From assembly GCA_949358305.1 (NCBI GenBank), contig OX442319.1, positions 11,966,001-12,030,000 of the forward strand: a stretch of 64,000 nucleotides of DNA, in the 5' to 3' direction. Every line of letters starts with the position of its first letter. Positions within the stretch are counted from its first letter, which is position 1. This document shows, piece by piece, positions 1-14,437 of the stretch. This DNA comes from Strigamia acuminata. Its lineage: Eukaryota; Arthropoda; Chilopoda; Geophilomorpha; Linotaeniidae. The notes under the pieces are model-generated. The model was not told the origin of the DNA, did no database searches, and saw only the letters and a list, made by a program, of their open reading frames with translations. The position numbers and the translations under genes are program-made.

Positions 1-379
1 ATTCGTCGACTTTGCAGCATGTTAGAAGCGTCGCATAATAATATAAAATGTTTGCGAGCTAAAAATCGAGTAAAAATGTCGAGGCATGCATTTCTCATAA
101 CTTTTTTTTTTATTGAAATGGAAATAAAATATGAAAGAGAAAATGAAGAAGCAAAGAATGGGTTAAAGAAATCAACATTGTAAATCGAAACAGTCATTAA
201 AGGTTATGTACAAACATACACCAAACATTGAAAATTGCACAAAATACTGATACGAACAAAATTAACTTTGATTTTTGTATTTTTTGACTAGTATTTTTTT
301 TTTTTTCTTATAACTTTTGATATGCACAAAAAATGTTTTAAGCAATAAGCATATATACCAATTCTTGTTCATGGAGATC

Positions 380-3300
380 TCAATTCTGCTGAAGTAAAAG
401 TTGTTCTAGTTCATCTGCCGAACGGATGAGAAACGCTGCGGATTCTCGGTAACCGGCAATGAGTTGTTTGACGGCTAAAACTTCACTAGGATTAAGATTA
501 CATTTGGTTGCTCCTCCATTTGACTTCTTAACAGTCAAATCAGTAGGTCCTAAAAATATTTCAACAAAAACACAATAAATTCAACAATAGAAAACAGGAA
601 TTTTGAAACAATAGAGAGTTAAATTTCAGCTGGATTTCAGGATAATGCTAGTTAGTATACACAGCAAACCAATTATATTGGGCAAATTGAACAACTTCAA
701 ACGTTTTGATTAGTTTAATAAGATTATATAAGTTATAACTTATATCTCAATGATAAAATATAGTATAAATATATTTATTGTTAATATTTACGTCAATGTT
801 AAATTCTATATTTAGCATTCACTTTTGCGGTTATAAAACAAAACAACCACTTTATAATTAATTTAACCAATTAAATTTTATGCTCAAAGTTTAAATTTTG
901 TTAAAAATGTATTGTTTATATATGTAAAATTAATTTATTTACAAATTTCAAATTTATTTCAAATTTATCATAAATATACATGAAGAGTAAATATTTGTAT
1001 ATAAATTTAATATTTAGCAATAAAATTATAAGACTTTTATGACCATGCTAAAGTTATGTCTTTTACAGTTTGCAACTCAATAGAGAGTTAGCGGGATGCA
1101 TTTTTCCCTTACAGTTAAAGACTATACAGTATGAAAATAGTGTAAGGGAAAAATGATAAATTAAGTTTTTGCGGGCTGCACTTTTCCCTTATCACTACAC
1201 TATTTCAGCCCACTACTGACAGTTAGTAATTTTGGGCCTAAAAATTCAATTTGGGGGCGTAAATGTGCAAATTTCTGCATAAAATTCCATTATTATGCCT
1301 ATAAAGTATGGTTTTGGGCCTAAAATTCAATTTTGGGCCTCACTTATCATTCAATCTACGTACATATGACTGTGATGTGTTTGATCGGTACAACAAAATA
1401 ATCGCCATTTGCAATGGGCGGAGCTAACAATATACTGTTCTCAATTCTGATTGGCTGCGCTATATTTTAATTTAGTGTTGAAAACGATACACTAAAGATT
1501 TTTCCCTTACGATATGGCACTAAAATAGTGTAACGTAGAGAAAAATAAGGGAAAAATGCATCCCGCAAACTCTCTAATGTTTATTTGTAGTAATTTTAAA
1601 AATCCCAACAGGGCAACACTTTATTAGCTTAATCAAAACGTTTGAATGCCTTTTTTCGTTATTCTTAAGAATAACCCTGAGACGTGCTAATTGAATGTGA
1701 CAGACAATTTAACAAAGCAAGCATAGCACTGCTAATTGAATGTGATTCTTATGGTGCTGATACAAACATGTATACTGTAAATCCACTAAGTGTATTGGAA
1801 AATGAACAAGTAGCCATTTACCAGACACACTTTTATTCCCAGAAGCATTAAACAGAAACAGATTGATAAAATCTCAAAAACTACCTGATAGTGAGAATAA
1901 TTCAAAAGGATCATGCAACGGAAGCATGCCAGTTGCAAAGTTAAGCAAAGGAACCCCCACAGTTAATACGAACTTTGCAGGTAGCTTCGGAGAATCTGCG
2001 ACTGCATACCGTTCGTAGGAGGAGCGTCAGTTGGTGCTGGTTGCGCTGTCACCGAGGCTGATGTCCTAAAGGCTGGTGTTGCAGCCGCGGCTGACATGAG
2101 AGCTCCATTCAGTTGTGGCGACGTCTGAGGTAAAGGAAGAGTGCCGGTCGATGTCGGTCTTGCAGGCGACTGAAGTCTGGTCCCACATTCGAAAGGTTCA
2201 GCGCGCCCTCTTTCTCCACTGTTTTCTTTGTCCACACCCTACAAATGGTATTCATAATTACACACAATGCAAATTGTCTCAATCAGGCCTCATTTGGTCA
2301 TTTGAAGGTTAGATTTGTACCAATTAAGAAAATTAAGAAACTCCATCTTCCCGAAGAATCCACTAATTCTCATTGGTCAGCAGACAAATCCAACTAACAA
2401 TAAATTCATTTTGGACAGACATGTCCATGGCTAGGCCATCATGTCTGTTTCAGGTAAAAAAATCAGCAGAATTCTGCAGAAAATTTGCCTGCCGAAAAAA
2501 TTCTGCAGAAAATCTTTTTTCTCTGCAGAATCCTGCAGAAAATCTTTTTTCTCTGCAGAATCCTGCAGAAAAATTGCCAGCCGAAAATATTCTGCAGAAA
2601 AGGTTAACATTTTTCTGCAGAAAAGGTTAACATTTTTCTGCAGAAAAGGTTAACATTTTTCTGCAGAATTCTGCAGAATTTGGTAATTTTTTCTGCAGAA
2701 AGTTTTTCTGCAAAGCATGCAGAATTCTGCAGAACCTTTTCCTCCTGGGGTTGCAAAGCTGAATTCATTTCCTAGCGTGTGTTGTGATCGGCTGAAATGA
2801 TCACATGATCAGGTGATCAACACTAGCAAAACAGCCAATGAGAATTAATAAATTCCCTGGATGGATAGAGCTTAGTCATTAACTGGTTGTTATTACAATT
2901 AGTTTAAATAAATCAGAATCAATGATATATTACTTGAAGATGCTGTCCAGTAGCACTAATAGGCTCCAGACCTAATCTCATTCTCTTTGCATTGTTGCTT
3001 TCATTTTCACAAGCAGATGCTAAAATTTGTTCTGCCATTGCCGAAGTTAAATGTGGAAGTGTAGGTCGTACCTAAAAAAAGTAGGAAAATGTTTTATTAA
3101 CACAGGAATTGTAAAATTTGACATCAATCAGAATTACTGCACAGTGTTGATTATAGTAACTTACGAGGTCCCATCCATTGTGATCACGAGTGCGTTTAGT
3201 TCTCCGACAAGACTTGAGATAAGTTCTAATTCGTTTTCTAGCTCGCTCTGCAAATTCTGGAAACTGTCGATTGCAGGAGTCAATAATTGCTTGAATTTTC

Positions 3301-6300
3301 TCTCTGGGCTGTTTGGAAATTGGAACCATGCGGTCTAAATTTTCATCGACAAACAATCGCACAAACATCTACAAATAAAATAAGTAACCAAGTTATTTTG
3401 ATGATTTCACTAATTATTCATGAGTAAATTTTGAATATAAATCAATAATAGCATTTCTATGTGCAACAAGTGGTTATCATACGGCTTTTAAAAAATATAT
3501 TACAAAATGCATTTCCAATATTATTATTTGTCAAATAATTTGTCAAATGGTCAAAATGATTTTTGGAATGCATTAAGCAAAAAGCAATTATAGTTTAACA
3601 GTGTGGAAATAAATATTTTCGGGGGGTTGTTACTACGAATCGGGGGTCCAATAAATAAAAATAGTGTGTAAATAATTAGTGTGCAATTAAATAGATTTGG
3701 GTAATTTTTCAATTAATTTAGGGTTTCCAATAATTTGATCTCATTATATTTTTCAACCATGTGGAATCTTTTCACTTTTGTTTACATTAAATGCTTTCAG
3801 CCGTTCTGGATCATATTTGTGGCAGTCAAGTCTGTCATCATTTTCATCTTCATCGTCATCATCTTCGTCTTTTATACCGCTCGATAAATCCTGCGGTGTA
3901 GCCGTTGATTCACGGGTGAAACGCCCATTACACTGATTCTAAATAGAAGTTAAAATATAATTTAAATTCAAAATAAAAAAACTTCTTGATACCTACCATG
4001 CTTTCATCATATGTGTGATCTTGAAGACTTCGTACGTCGGCGACCTGATCTCTTGAGTCGCCGTTCTTCGACATGTTTACGGGAGTGGCACTTGCCTGCC
4101 ATGGAGTCACGGGTTCACTTTTGACTACTGCAACTGGCTTGTCGTAGGAATGTTCTGATGCAAGGTCATTGCCATTCATTGTATCAGCGCCTGAAGAATG
4201 CATCTTTGTAGTTTTCGGTGCTAAAACAATGCAAAATATAAACAAAACAAGAAAAATTAGCATTTCTACAAATGCAAAACACAATCCAAACAAGAAAAAC
4301 AGAAAAAAATCAGCATTGTGATAGTTTTTGGTGCTAAAACAATGCAAAATACAAACAATACAACAAAGATTGTTATTTTAGTATGCAAAAAAAACAATTA
4401 TTTGGCATTGTTATAATTTTTTGTGCTAAAACAATGCAAATTACAAAAAAATTTGTTATTTTAGCATGCAAAATACACTTATTTGGTTTAGTAGACAACA
4501 ATTCTGATCAAACAATGTAATATCTCCACATTTTATGTCAGTAGCACTTTAAGTTAACCTAATAAAAACATTGAACAGCAGTGTAAACATTTGTTTGTGA
4601 CTGGTTCAGGATATTGAATAGACGTATGTTTTTATCAATACCTACCCACCCACTCCTTGGCCACTGACTGTTCCGGATGCAAGTGCACATTGCCTCAGTC
4701 AAGTAGCACAACATTCAAAGGTCAGTGCTCCTGACCCCCATGGGGCCTCATTAATATGCAACTGAGTGCAAAATCCCCCATAACAAGATACCACCATCTG
4801 CCTGGGCGGCTCAGTTCAACCATTTCTGCGTCCCATCGCCATGGCAACACAAGGTGGGGTGCACGGATGACGTACAAGGGAATCAATAAGGACACGAAAA
4901 CTAGAAGCAATTTTTTTTCATCTACTCTTTTTTTTTCTTCCTATTTTTATGTGTACTCAGAAAGATCACCTGAACTGAAGGGGTCTGCCAAAGGCGTGTC
5001 TTGAACAGTCGGTAAAGGCTCTTCGTCTTCCCCGGTCGATTCACTGTCCACACTGGATGAAGAACACTCCTAACAAGAGAAAAACATTACTTGATGAAAT
5101 TCAGTCCCTCATGTCATTGTAGCCATCCAAACCGTACTTAAACATGGAAAAAAGAGATAATTCTCTCTTTCAACATATAAAAAATAGAGATAAATGCGTT
5201 CGTTAAGGATTGACGTCACGACCAACTTGATGTGTATGTCGCTCGATACTGCACCACAAACAGTGTTCTATTTGCAGGGGAAAAGACTTATTTTCTGTGT
5301 ATTCCCCTTTATTTCTTTCTTGGGGTAACAAAAAGGTTTGTTTACATTATTGCGAAGTCATCTGATGTCTTATTTTAGTATTAGGTATAATTGTTGTTGC
5401 CTAGAAATAACCCTGGTAGCAGAGGATGGTTATTTTATTGCTTGTTAAATATAGTATTTAAGAAGAATTATTTGTTTAGAGAGTTTGCGAGATGCATTTT
5501 TCCCTTATTTTGCTCCACGATACACTATTTTAGTGCCATATCGTAAGGGAAAAATCTTTAATGTATCGTTTTCAACACTAAATTAAAATATAGCGCAGCC
5601 AATCAGAATTGAGAACACTATATTGTTAGCTCCGCCCATTGCAAATGGCGATTATTTTGTTGTCCCGATCAAACACATCACAGTCATATGTACGTAGATT
5701 GAATGATAAGTGAGGCCCAAAATTGAATCTTAGGCCCAAAACCATACTCTATAAGCATAATAATGGAATTTTATGCAGAAATTTGCACATTTACGCCCCC
5801 AAATTGAATTTTTAGGCCCAAAATTACTAACTGTCAGTAGTTGGCTGAAATAGTATAGTGATAAGGGGAAAATGCAGCCCGCAAAAACTTAATTTATCAT
5901 TTTTCCCTTACACTATTTTTATATCGTATAGTCTTTAACTGTAAGGGAAAAATGCATCTCGCAAACTCTCTATTATTGTTGTTGCCTAGAAATAACCCTG
6001 GTAGCAGAGGATGGTTATTTTATTGCTTGTTAAATATATTATTTAAGCATAAACATTTTTAGAATTATTTGACAATTTAGTTTCTTAATTATGTCTGCCA
6101 GAAGATCAACATAGACACATCTGTATTGTATGGTTGTAGCTTATTGTAACATCTCTTTTATTTGTCACTAGGGAAACCTAATTGTCATGACAATCAACTT
6201 CATATACAATGTAGTCTAATTGATTTATTATTATAACCAACAATTATCGGCTTATCTGGTGTCTTTAGTGTTATATTTTCAATAGTCGATTTTAACATAG

Positions 6301-9300
6301 TCTTTATAGTGGTCAAGTTCTGAACACAACACTTCTGGTCACCGCTCGCCAGGGAAATGATGGCCCAAGTCCTGATTTCCATTAGTTTTGAAGCATATTT
6401 GATTTTCTGAACTCATGTCACGATTTCACTGTCTAGTGTCGCAAAACCTGGCTCATGATATGAATGGGCCCAATTCTAAAATTGTATGTTGCTTTGACAT
6501 AAAATCCCATGGATTTGCCGCTCGGCAGCGGCTTTTATTGCTGTTTTTGCTGCCGGCTTCTATTTTTTGAGAGTTCTGTTTTGTTAGGATTTTCCTGGCT
6601 AGATCCAAGCAGTGGAATAATGTTTGTATTTATTTTATGTTGTATTTGTTGATAGTTTGTGTGGTTTTTGGGTATTGTTGTGCTGTTCTGTGGTTCACAT
6701 GCAGCCAGCTTCCGTGGACATTGCAAAATAATGCAGATAAAAGCAAGAATGGTTAATTGGAGTGTTGGAACTGGAGGAGAATAAACAACTGTGGCATTGG
6801 CTGTGGTGCCAGCCTTATTCTAAGTCTGTTGGTGGCGCCCTCGTCATAGAACAAGCTGTACTGAAGTAAAATCTAATGGAGTGACAGTTGTTAGCGTTAG
6901 ATAGCGCCACTATTCCGTTCTATTTGTGATGTCAAACAAAATGTAACAAACACACCAAACAAATGTAACTAATTGGTGTGTCATCAGACTGTTGCGAAAT
7001 TTACTGGTTTTGCAAATTCAGAAAATGTATCAAATCAGATGAAAATCAAACAAATCAGTTGGAAATTCTGCCAAATTAACTATGAATCCAGCAAATCAAC
7101 TGCAAATACAGCAAATCAACTGCAAATCCAGCAAATCAACTGCAAATCCAGCAAATCAACTGCAAATCCAGCAAATCAACTGCAAATCTAGCAAATCAAC
7201 TGCAAATCTAGCAAATCAACTGCAAATCCAGCAAATCAACTGCAAATCCAGCAAATCAACAGCAAATCAACTGCAAATTCAGCAAATCAACTGAAAATTC
7301 ATCAAATCAACTGAAAGTCCAGCAAATCAACTGAAAATCCAGCTGCACATCAAATGCAAATCAACTAAATCCAATTAATCAACTGCAAATCCAGCAAATC
7401 AAATGCACTGAATATTTGGTAAACATTCGCTATTCAATGATTTTGTTATTTGGTACATTTGTATAAAGTTGACCAAATGTTGATGCAAATATCAATTGAA
7501 AAATCTAAAAATCTTTAGTTTGCTGATTTATAAATCTATTGTAGCATATCTGAATGTTGGCTGGCCTACAGTGAAGTCCATTCCCTCCCAATATCAAATC
7601 TTTACACTTTGTTCGCTATGCCGCTTAGCAGTGCTCGAAAGGTGAGGTCTTAGTTTGTTAGGCCAACCTTGACCTTGGATATTGCCACAAAGATGCCAAA
7701 AACAGACAGAATTTCTGGTACCAAAACCCAATCAATCTTTGTTCACACAAAATCTCATGCTCAGTCGACTGAACATCCACAGAGCCTGGGACTCTTTCTT
7801 GAGAGTCCGGCCCTTCAGTTATGATTGTCACTTTCGGAATTTTGTTAGATCATTGCCTTGAATCCGGCCCTGCTCGTGACACGACGCCAACAGCAGTGTT
7901 GGGCCAGTACTGGTCAAAGAGTAACACAATACTGGTACTCGGTACTTAGTACTGGCCAAACCTATCATAGTACTGGTACTTAGTAGTGGCCAAAAACTAC
8001 CACAGTACTGGTACCTTGTACTGGCCAAACCTATCATAGTACTGGTACTTAGTAGTGGCCAAAAACTATCACAGTACTGGTACCTTGTACTGGCCAAACC
8101 TATCACAGTACTGGTACCTTGTACTGGCCAAACCTATCATAGTACTGGTACTTTGGACTGGCCAAAAATGTCCTGCAGTACTGCTAGATGATATTTTATA
8201 CTGGCCAAACCTATCATTGTACTGGTACTTTGGTCGGGCCAATAAAGTCCTGCAGTACTGCTAAATGATATTTTGCACTGGCCAAACCTATCATAGTACT
8301 GGTACTTTGGACTGGCCAAAAAAGTCCTGCAGTACTGCTAGATGATGTTGTATACTGGCCAAAAAGTACTGCAGTATCTGTACACGATAATTTTATAAAA
8401 TGCCGCATCTTGCGGTACCGTACCAGTACAGTACTGGCACTGCGTTTTTGCAGTACATCTCGCATTACAAGAGAAAACGCGAGATCAAAGAAAACCTAAG
8501 ATGATCTCGCAGCGATACCAAAATCAGGTGACACCCAGTGGTGGGCTACTACTGGTCAAAGAGTAACACCCGTACCAGTACTGTACATACACACATCTAA
8601 TCCATTAAAATTAAAATTCCCAACGGCTTAAGAATAGAAAATTGTGAGGTCACGACCTCACCAATCCCACTTGCACCGCACGTAAACAAGCAAGCAAACA
8701 TCATACTTGCCGCCTTGTTTTCACCTCGTGACACCGCGCCGATGACGTCAGGTGCGATATGGACGCTTCCACCGCGCAGCAGAAGAAGGGTGTGGCGCTC
8801 GCAGTCGCAGCCAAGAAGTAAGAACAGGGGGGAGTTGGCCAAGACCTAATGCGTGGACAGCGAGCAAATGATACTCACCTGAGAAGTTGTAGGGGGGTGT
8901 CGCATCGTTGTCGGACGCCTCTCGAGACGCTGGCGTTGTCTGCTCGACTGGCCACTCGTCCTGACGTCGACTGCATCGATTTCCGATTATAGCGGGGCGG
9001 CTGGGACCACGAGCCACTCAAAATGGCTGCTGCACGCCCGCTGAGGGGTGGCGCCATGGGGATGTGAGTGGGGGGAGAGCGCATGCGCATTAATTGACAG
9101 GTGGAGGTTGGACGGCGCAGGTGCGAGCAGATGGGGTCCATTTATCTGGGTTGGGGGAGTTGTTTACCACGTCGCCATCGATTGGCGGATCCTAGTGAAG
9201 GGAGAGTGGAACGCGGGCGTTCACCTGGAATTTGTAACAGGTTTTTCGACGGGGTCCCGTGGCCAGTAATTGGACGTGACGTGGAGTTTTTTTTTTTGAT

Positions 9301-12300
9301 TGATTGATTGGAGTGGTTTTTTTTTGGTTTTTTTTATGTTGTTGTTGGGTCACTTGTTGCATGTTTGGACGTGTTGTGGGTTGTTGTGGGTGTTGGGTTT
9401 CGGTGGGGGTGGGGCGAAGGAAATTGTAGTGGGAGATAATTATTTGCGTGGTGAAATGAGACGTGAAAAGGTGTTGTTAAGACGTCAGTGGGAGATGTCA
9501 AAATGTTTTAGTTTCCACGTGTCACTGATGTGTTTTTTTGTTGTTGTTGAGGGATTCAGATCGTTGGATTTGGAAGGTCGGAGAAATTACCTGGGGAATT
9601 GTTTTTCGGGAGACGAGTGGTTTGGAGAAGGTGTTTTTTTTCGATCGTGGGTACGTCGTGTTTTACGGCAAGTTTTACGTCATGTTTTACGGCAAGTTTT
9701 ACGCTGTTTTGCGTCTGGTTTCACTTCTTGTTTTATGTTCTAATAAACTAATTTACATCACGCTTTACGTGACATTTTGTCATAATTTACGTCAAGATCA
9801 TGTTTTACGTCGTGTTTTACGTCATGTTTTACGTCGTGTTTTACGTCATGTTTTACGTTATGTTTTACGTCAAGCTTCACTTCCTCTTTTATGTCCTAAT
9901 AAACTAATTTACATAACGCTTTACGTGACATTTTGTCATAATTTACGTCAAGATCATGTTTTACGTCGTGTTTTACGTCATGTTTTACGTCATGTTTTAC
10001 GTCAAGCTTCACTTCCTGTTTTATGCTATGATAAACTAATTTACATAACGCTTTACGTGACATTTTGTCATAATTTACGTCAAGATCATGTTTTACGTCG
10101 TATTTTACGTCATGTTTTACGTCATGTTTTACGTCATGTTTTACGTCATGTTTTACCTCATGTTTTACGTCATGTTTTATTGTTTTATGTCTCGATTAAC
10201 GCCACGATTTGCGTCAAGATCATATTTTACACCATGTGTGAATTCATACTTTACGTCAAGTTGTACGTCACATTTTGATTCATACTTTACGTCACGTTTT
10301 ACGTCACGTTTTGATTCATATTTTAGGTCGTTTAGGTCATATTTTACGTCTAATTTTCCGTCATGTTATATGTCTCAATTAACGTCAAGATTTACATCAA
10401 GATCATGTTTTACGTCATATTTTACGGCATGTTTTGAAACTGCCAACCGTAGTCATGAGTGGCGCTATCATGGGAATGCGTTGACATCATCATACTATTC
10501 TGCCCTGATTGGTTGGCACTAGGCGCCAAAAGTGGACTTGCACTCAACTCATTAAAAGCGCACAAGCAAGCGCTGCCAAATCGATGCCTTGACAATTAGC
10601 GCGACGCGTCATTGCAAACAGCCAAACACGTCAAACTAAAAACTCCATTTCTCCCTTTAACAATTTAGCAATTTCAACCATTTGACGTGTAAATAACACA
10701 CATCTTTCACGTCAAATAGTTCCCTAGTGGCGTGTATCTCAATTTGAAAATAAGATGGCGTCACGAGGACGTGTTTAGACGTCATGACGTGTTTCTTACC
10801 GTATTTCCCGCCTCGGGATTCAGTGCGTCCTCTTCGCTGTAGCCCAAACTGCGCATGTGCTTCAAGTAAGTTGTGGTGATTGGAAGACTGAAGTCAATTT
10901 GAGGGGGATCCGAGACTGAAACAGCGCATGCGGATGACTCGTTGTCACGGAGACGCGTCGGGGCGGTGGATGTGTCGCTCGGTGCGGGGCTGGGGGTCCC
11001 GTTGCTACCTCCTGCGGGTTCGGCAGGGGGAGCTGCGCTCGTCGTTGCTGCGTGCATCCTTTTCTGACAGTCGGCGCATTGCATGAGGAATTTGGTGACG
11101 GCTTCGCGCGGCAGAAAAGCGTACGTCTCGGCAATCTATGCAGTGAAACTAAACTAATTAGCCGGGCTGATCATGGGGGAAATAATGTCAAATTAGATTT
11201 AAGAATAAAAATTAAAATTTACCTTTGGATGTGATTTTAACGTCGCATAATAGTATGTTGTGAAAGAATGAGATATGTGGCGAATTTGATGTGATAAAAT
11301 GAGATGAAAGAGAAATTTAACGTGAGAAATTGAGATAAATGGGAAATTTTACGTGAAAAATAAGGTAAACGGTAAATTTAACGTGAAAAATGAGATATAG
11401 GGGGAAATTAACGTGAAAAAAAAGGGATATAGGAAGATTTTAACGTAAAAATGAGATATAGGAGAAATTTAACGTGAAAAATGAGATATAGGGAAAATTT
11501 AACTTGAGAAATTGAGATAAATGAAAAATTTAACTTGAGAAATTGAGATAAATGAAAAATTTAATGTAAAAAATGAGATATCAAGAAAATTTTACGTGAA
11601 AAAATGAGATAAAATTGGAAAATTAACGTGAAGAAATGAGATAAATTGGAAAATTAACGTGAAGAAATGAGATAAACGGGAAATTTGACGTGAAATGATG
11701 ATTGTAGGCGCGAAAGAATAAGATTAACTTAAATTTGATATATAAAAATTAGATTAAATATAAAGTTTTACGTTAAATGTAAATGTGGATGGACAAAAAA
11801 TGTTGGAAATGGAAATTTAACGTAGGAAATTGAGATAAAAGTGGAATTTGACGTAAAAAGGAGATTGTCACTGTGAAAGATCTAACAAACTGTCGAAATT
11901 ATTAACGTGGAAAAATGAGATAAAGTGAAATTTAACGTCAGATAAAATTTGTCCAACGTAAAAAATTTAGATAACAAAGTAAGGTAATAAGAATCGCTGA
12001 CGTGAAAAAAAAAGATAAAGATAGAATAAAATTGAGATAAAGGGAAATTTGGCGTGAACAGTGAGATAAAGTGACAATTAGCGTGCAATGAAAATCTGTA
12101 ACGCAAAAAATGCGATAAAATGAAACTTTAACTTAACGTAAAAATTTCAGAAAAGCGAAAATTAACGCAAAAAAATCGTTAAATATCATGTGACGTAAAA
12201 AATCGTCAAAAAACATATGTAACGTAAAAAATTCGTCAAAAATCCAATTTCACGTAAAAAATTCGTCAAAAATCATATTTCACGTAAAAAAATTCGTCAA

Positions 12301-14397
12301 AAATCATATTTTACGTAAAAAATTCGTCAAAAATCCAATTTAACGTAAATAATTCGTAAAAAATCATATTTTACGTAAAAAATTCGTAAAAAATCCAATT
12401 TAACGTAAATAATTCGTCAAAAATCATATTTTACGTGAAAAATTCACAAAAAAAATTAAAAATTCACAAAAAAAATTAAAAATTAACGTAAAAATCAAAA
12501 CTTAACGTAAAAATCAATTTCAACGTAAAACAATAGCACAAAAAAAACCAAAAACGCTAAACAAAATGCCAAAAAACGACAAAAAACGTAAAAATAACGT
12601 GAAAAGAATACAAAACACAGATCAGGTTTCACTCATTTCGCAATTCCAGCACTAAAAACACAAATAAACCTTGAAACCGGATCACACCGTTGACTATTTA
12701 AGTACGACAAGAAGCGCAATACTTACAGCTTTATAAGTTCTTTTTTGACCCGCATGTTTTCCTCCACGTCCGTCCATCTCGACGTGAACATTGTAAATGA
12801 TGTCGAAAAAATTCTCGACCATTGCCACTTTCTTGTATACGGTCGCCTCCTCGTTTCCATCGGGACTCTGCAATAAAGATGACCGGAGTCAATAAAAAAT
12901 CAACAACAACCTGTAGAATTAATGACGTCATTTGAGGGACACAAATGGGCTGGGATGGAATAGGAGACGTAAAAACTTGGGCAAAAAAGTTGCAGGATCG
13001 ATACGGCGCGTGCGCACTCGTTTTTTCTCGCTCTCTTCAGCATTAAACCTCATATACTCTGATAAATTAAATTGACTATGGTGTATAGTGCAAAGAGAAA
13101 CATCTTTACTGTAGAAAAAAAGCGTGTTAATTTCGTGTTAGTCGTAGGAATTGCACGTTCAATGTACAGGGAAGGTTTTCACGTTAGGAGAGGTAAAAGC
13201 GAGTTGATAACGGAGAGATTTTTCTGTTGGAGCTGTCAAAGACGCTCTGTGCTTTTGGAATTTGGAATTTTTCGTGAAAACAATGGAAATGGTTTTTGAC
13301 TGTCAAATTTGCATGAGTATGCATTGTAAAATTTTATAACTGACGATTAAATGAAAAATACGCTTTGTAAACGTTAAGATTTGACGTTTAAATAAAAAAA
13401 ACGCTTTGTAAACGTTAAGATTTTACGTTTAAAGAGAAAAAACGCTTTATAAACGCAAATATTTTAATGTTTGAATGAGGAAAACGCTTTGTTAACGGCA
13501 ATATTTTACGTTTGTATCACAAAAAACGCATTTTAAACGTGAAAATGCCACCTGTAATACTGAAACTTATCATTTACGCCACAAATAAACGCATAAACGA
13601 CGTAAATATTTGCAGGTCGACTTAAAAACCGTTGATGAACGCAACGTAATTATTAAAACATCAGGTCAGTCATAAAAATCACGCATTTAAACATCGTAGG
13701 TGCAAAAACTCACTTAAAACAATAAAAAATGCAAAATTCTCACATACAACAGTAAAAACAGCAAAAACACATAAGAAATGCAGACATCGTGCATAAAACA
13801 CCAAAAAATTGCATTAAAAAGCCCAAAAATCTCAAGTAAAACAGTAGAAAAACGCAAGAAAAACGCAAAATCTCAAGTAAAACAGTAGAAAAAGCAAGAA
13901 AAACGCAAAATCTCAAGTAAAACGGTAGAAAAACGCAAGAAAAACGCAAAATTCACTTAAAAACGACAAAAAACGCTGAAAAAACGAACAAAAAACGCAA
14001 AAAATTAAATAAATAAATAACAACAAAAAATTAAAAATGCAAAATTTCAGCTAAAATTCCCAAACTACTTTAAAAACCCAAACATTTTCCCCCAAAACAA
14101 ACCAAACCCTTTCAAACACCCAACCGAAAAAACGTCAAAATTTGACGTCCTCCAACCAAAAAAAAAAAAAAAAAAAAAAAAAAAACCCTTCATAATCCCA
14201 TTCACCTCAATCTAATTATGCTAAAAACTTACGATTCCCCTTTTTTCCCAACATCAAACTTTCTCTTTCATTACAACCATATTGATCAACCCCCTTCAAC
14301 ACCACCTTCACACTCACATCACCTGCCCTCGGGACCCCCACATTTCCCATACCCATCTGCGCATGCCCCATCCATCCCCCCCCCCAAAAAAAAGAAG

Positions 14398-14437
<40 letters not shown>

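Noticed and set aside
8906-8970. Internal 92-nt NOL4 exon using the acceptor at 8971
   Set aside because: Its length would shift the frame between the two flanking NOL4 exons; only the ATG-initiated 3' part is compatible.
9300-10522. + strand frames of 147, 246 and 144 codons
   Set aside because: Translation of the TTTTACGTCA array (VLRHVLR repeats), which lies within a NOL4 intron on the other strand.
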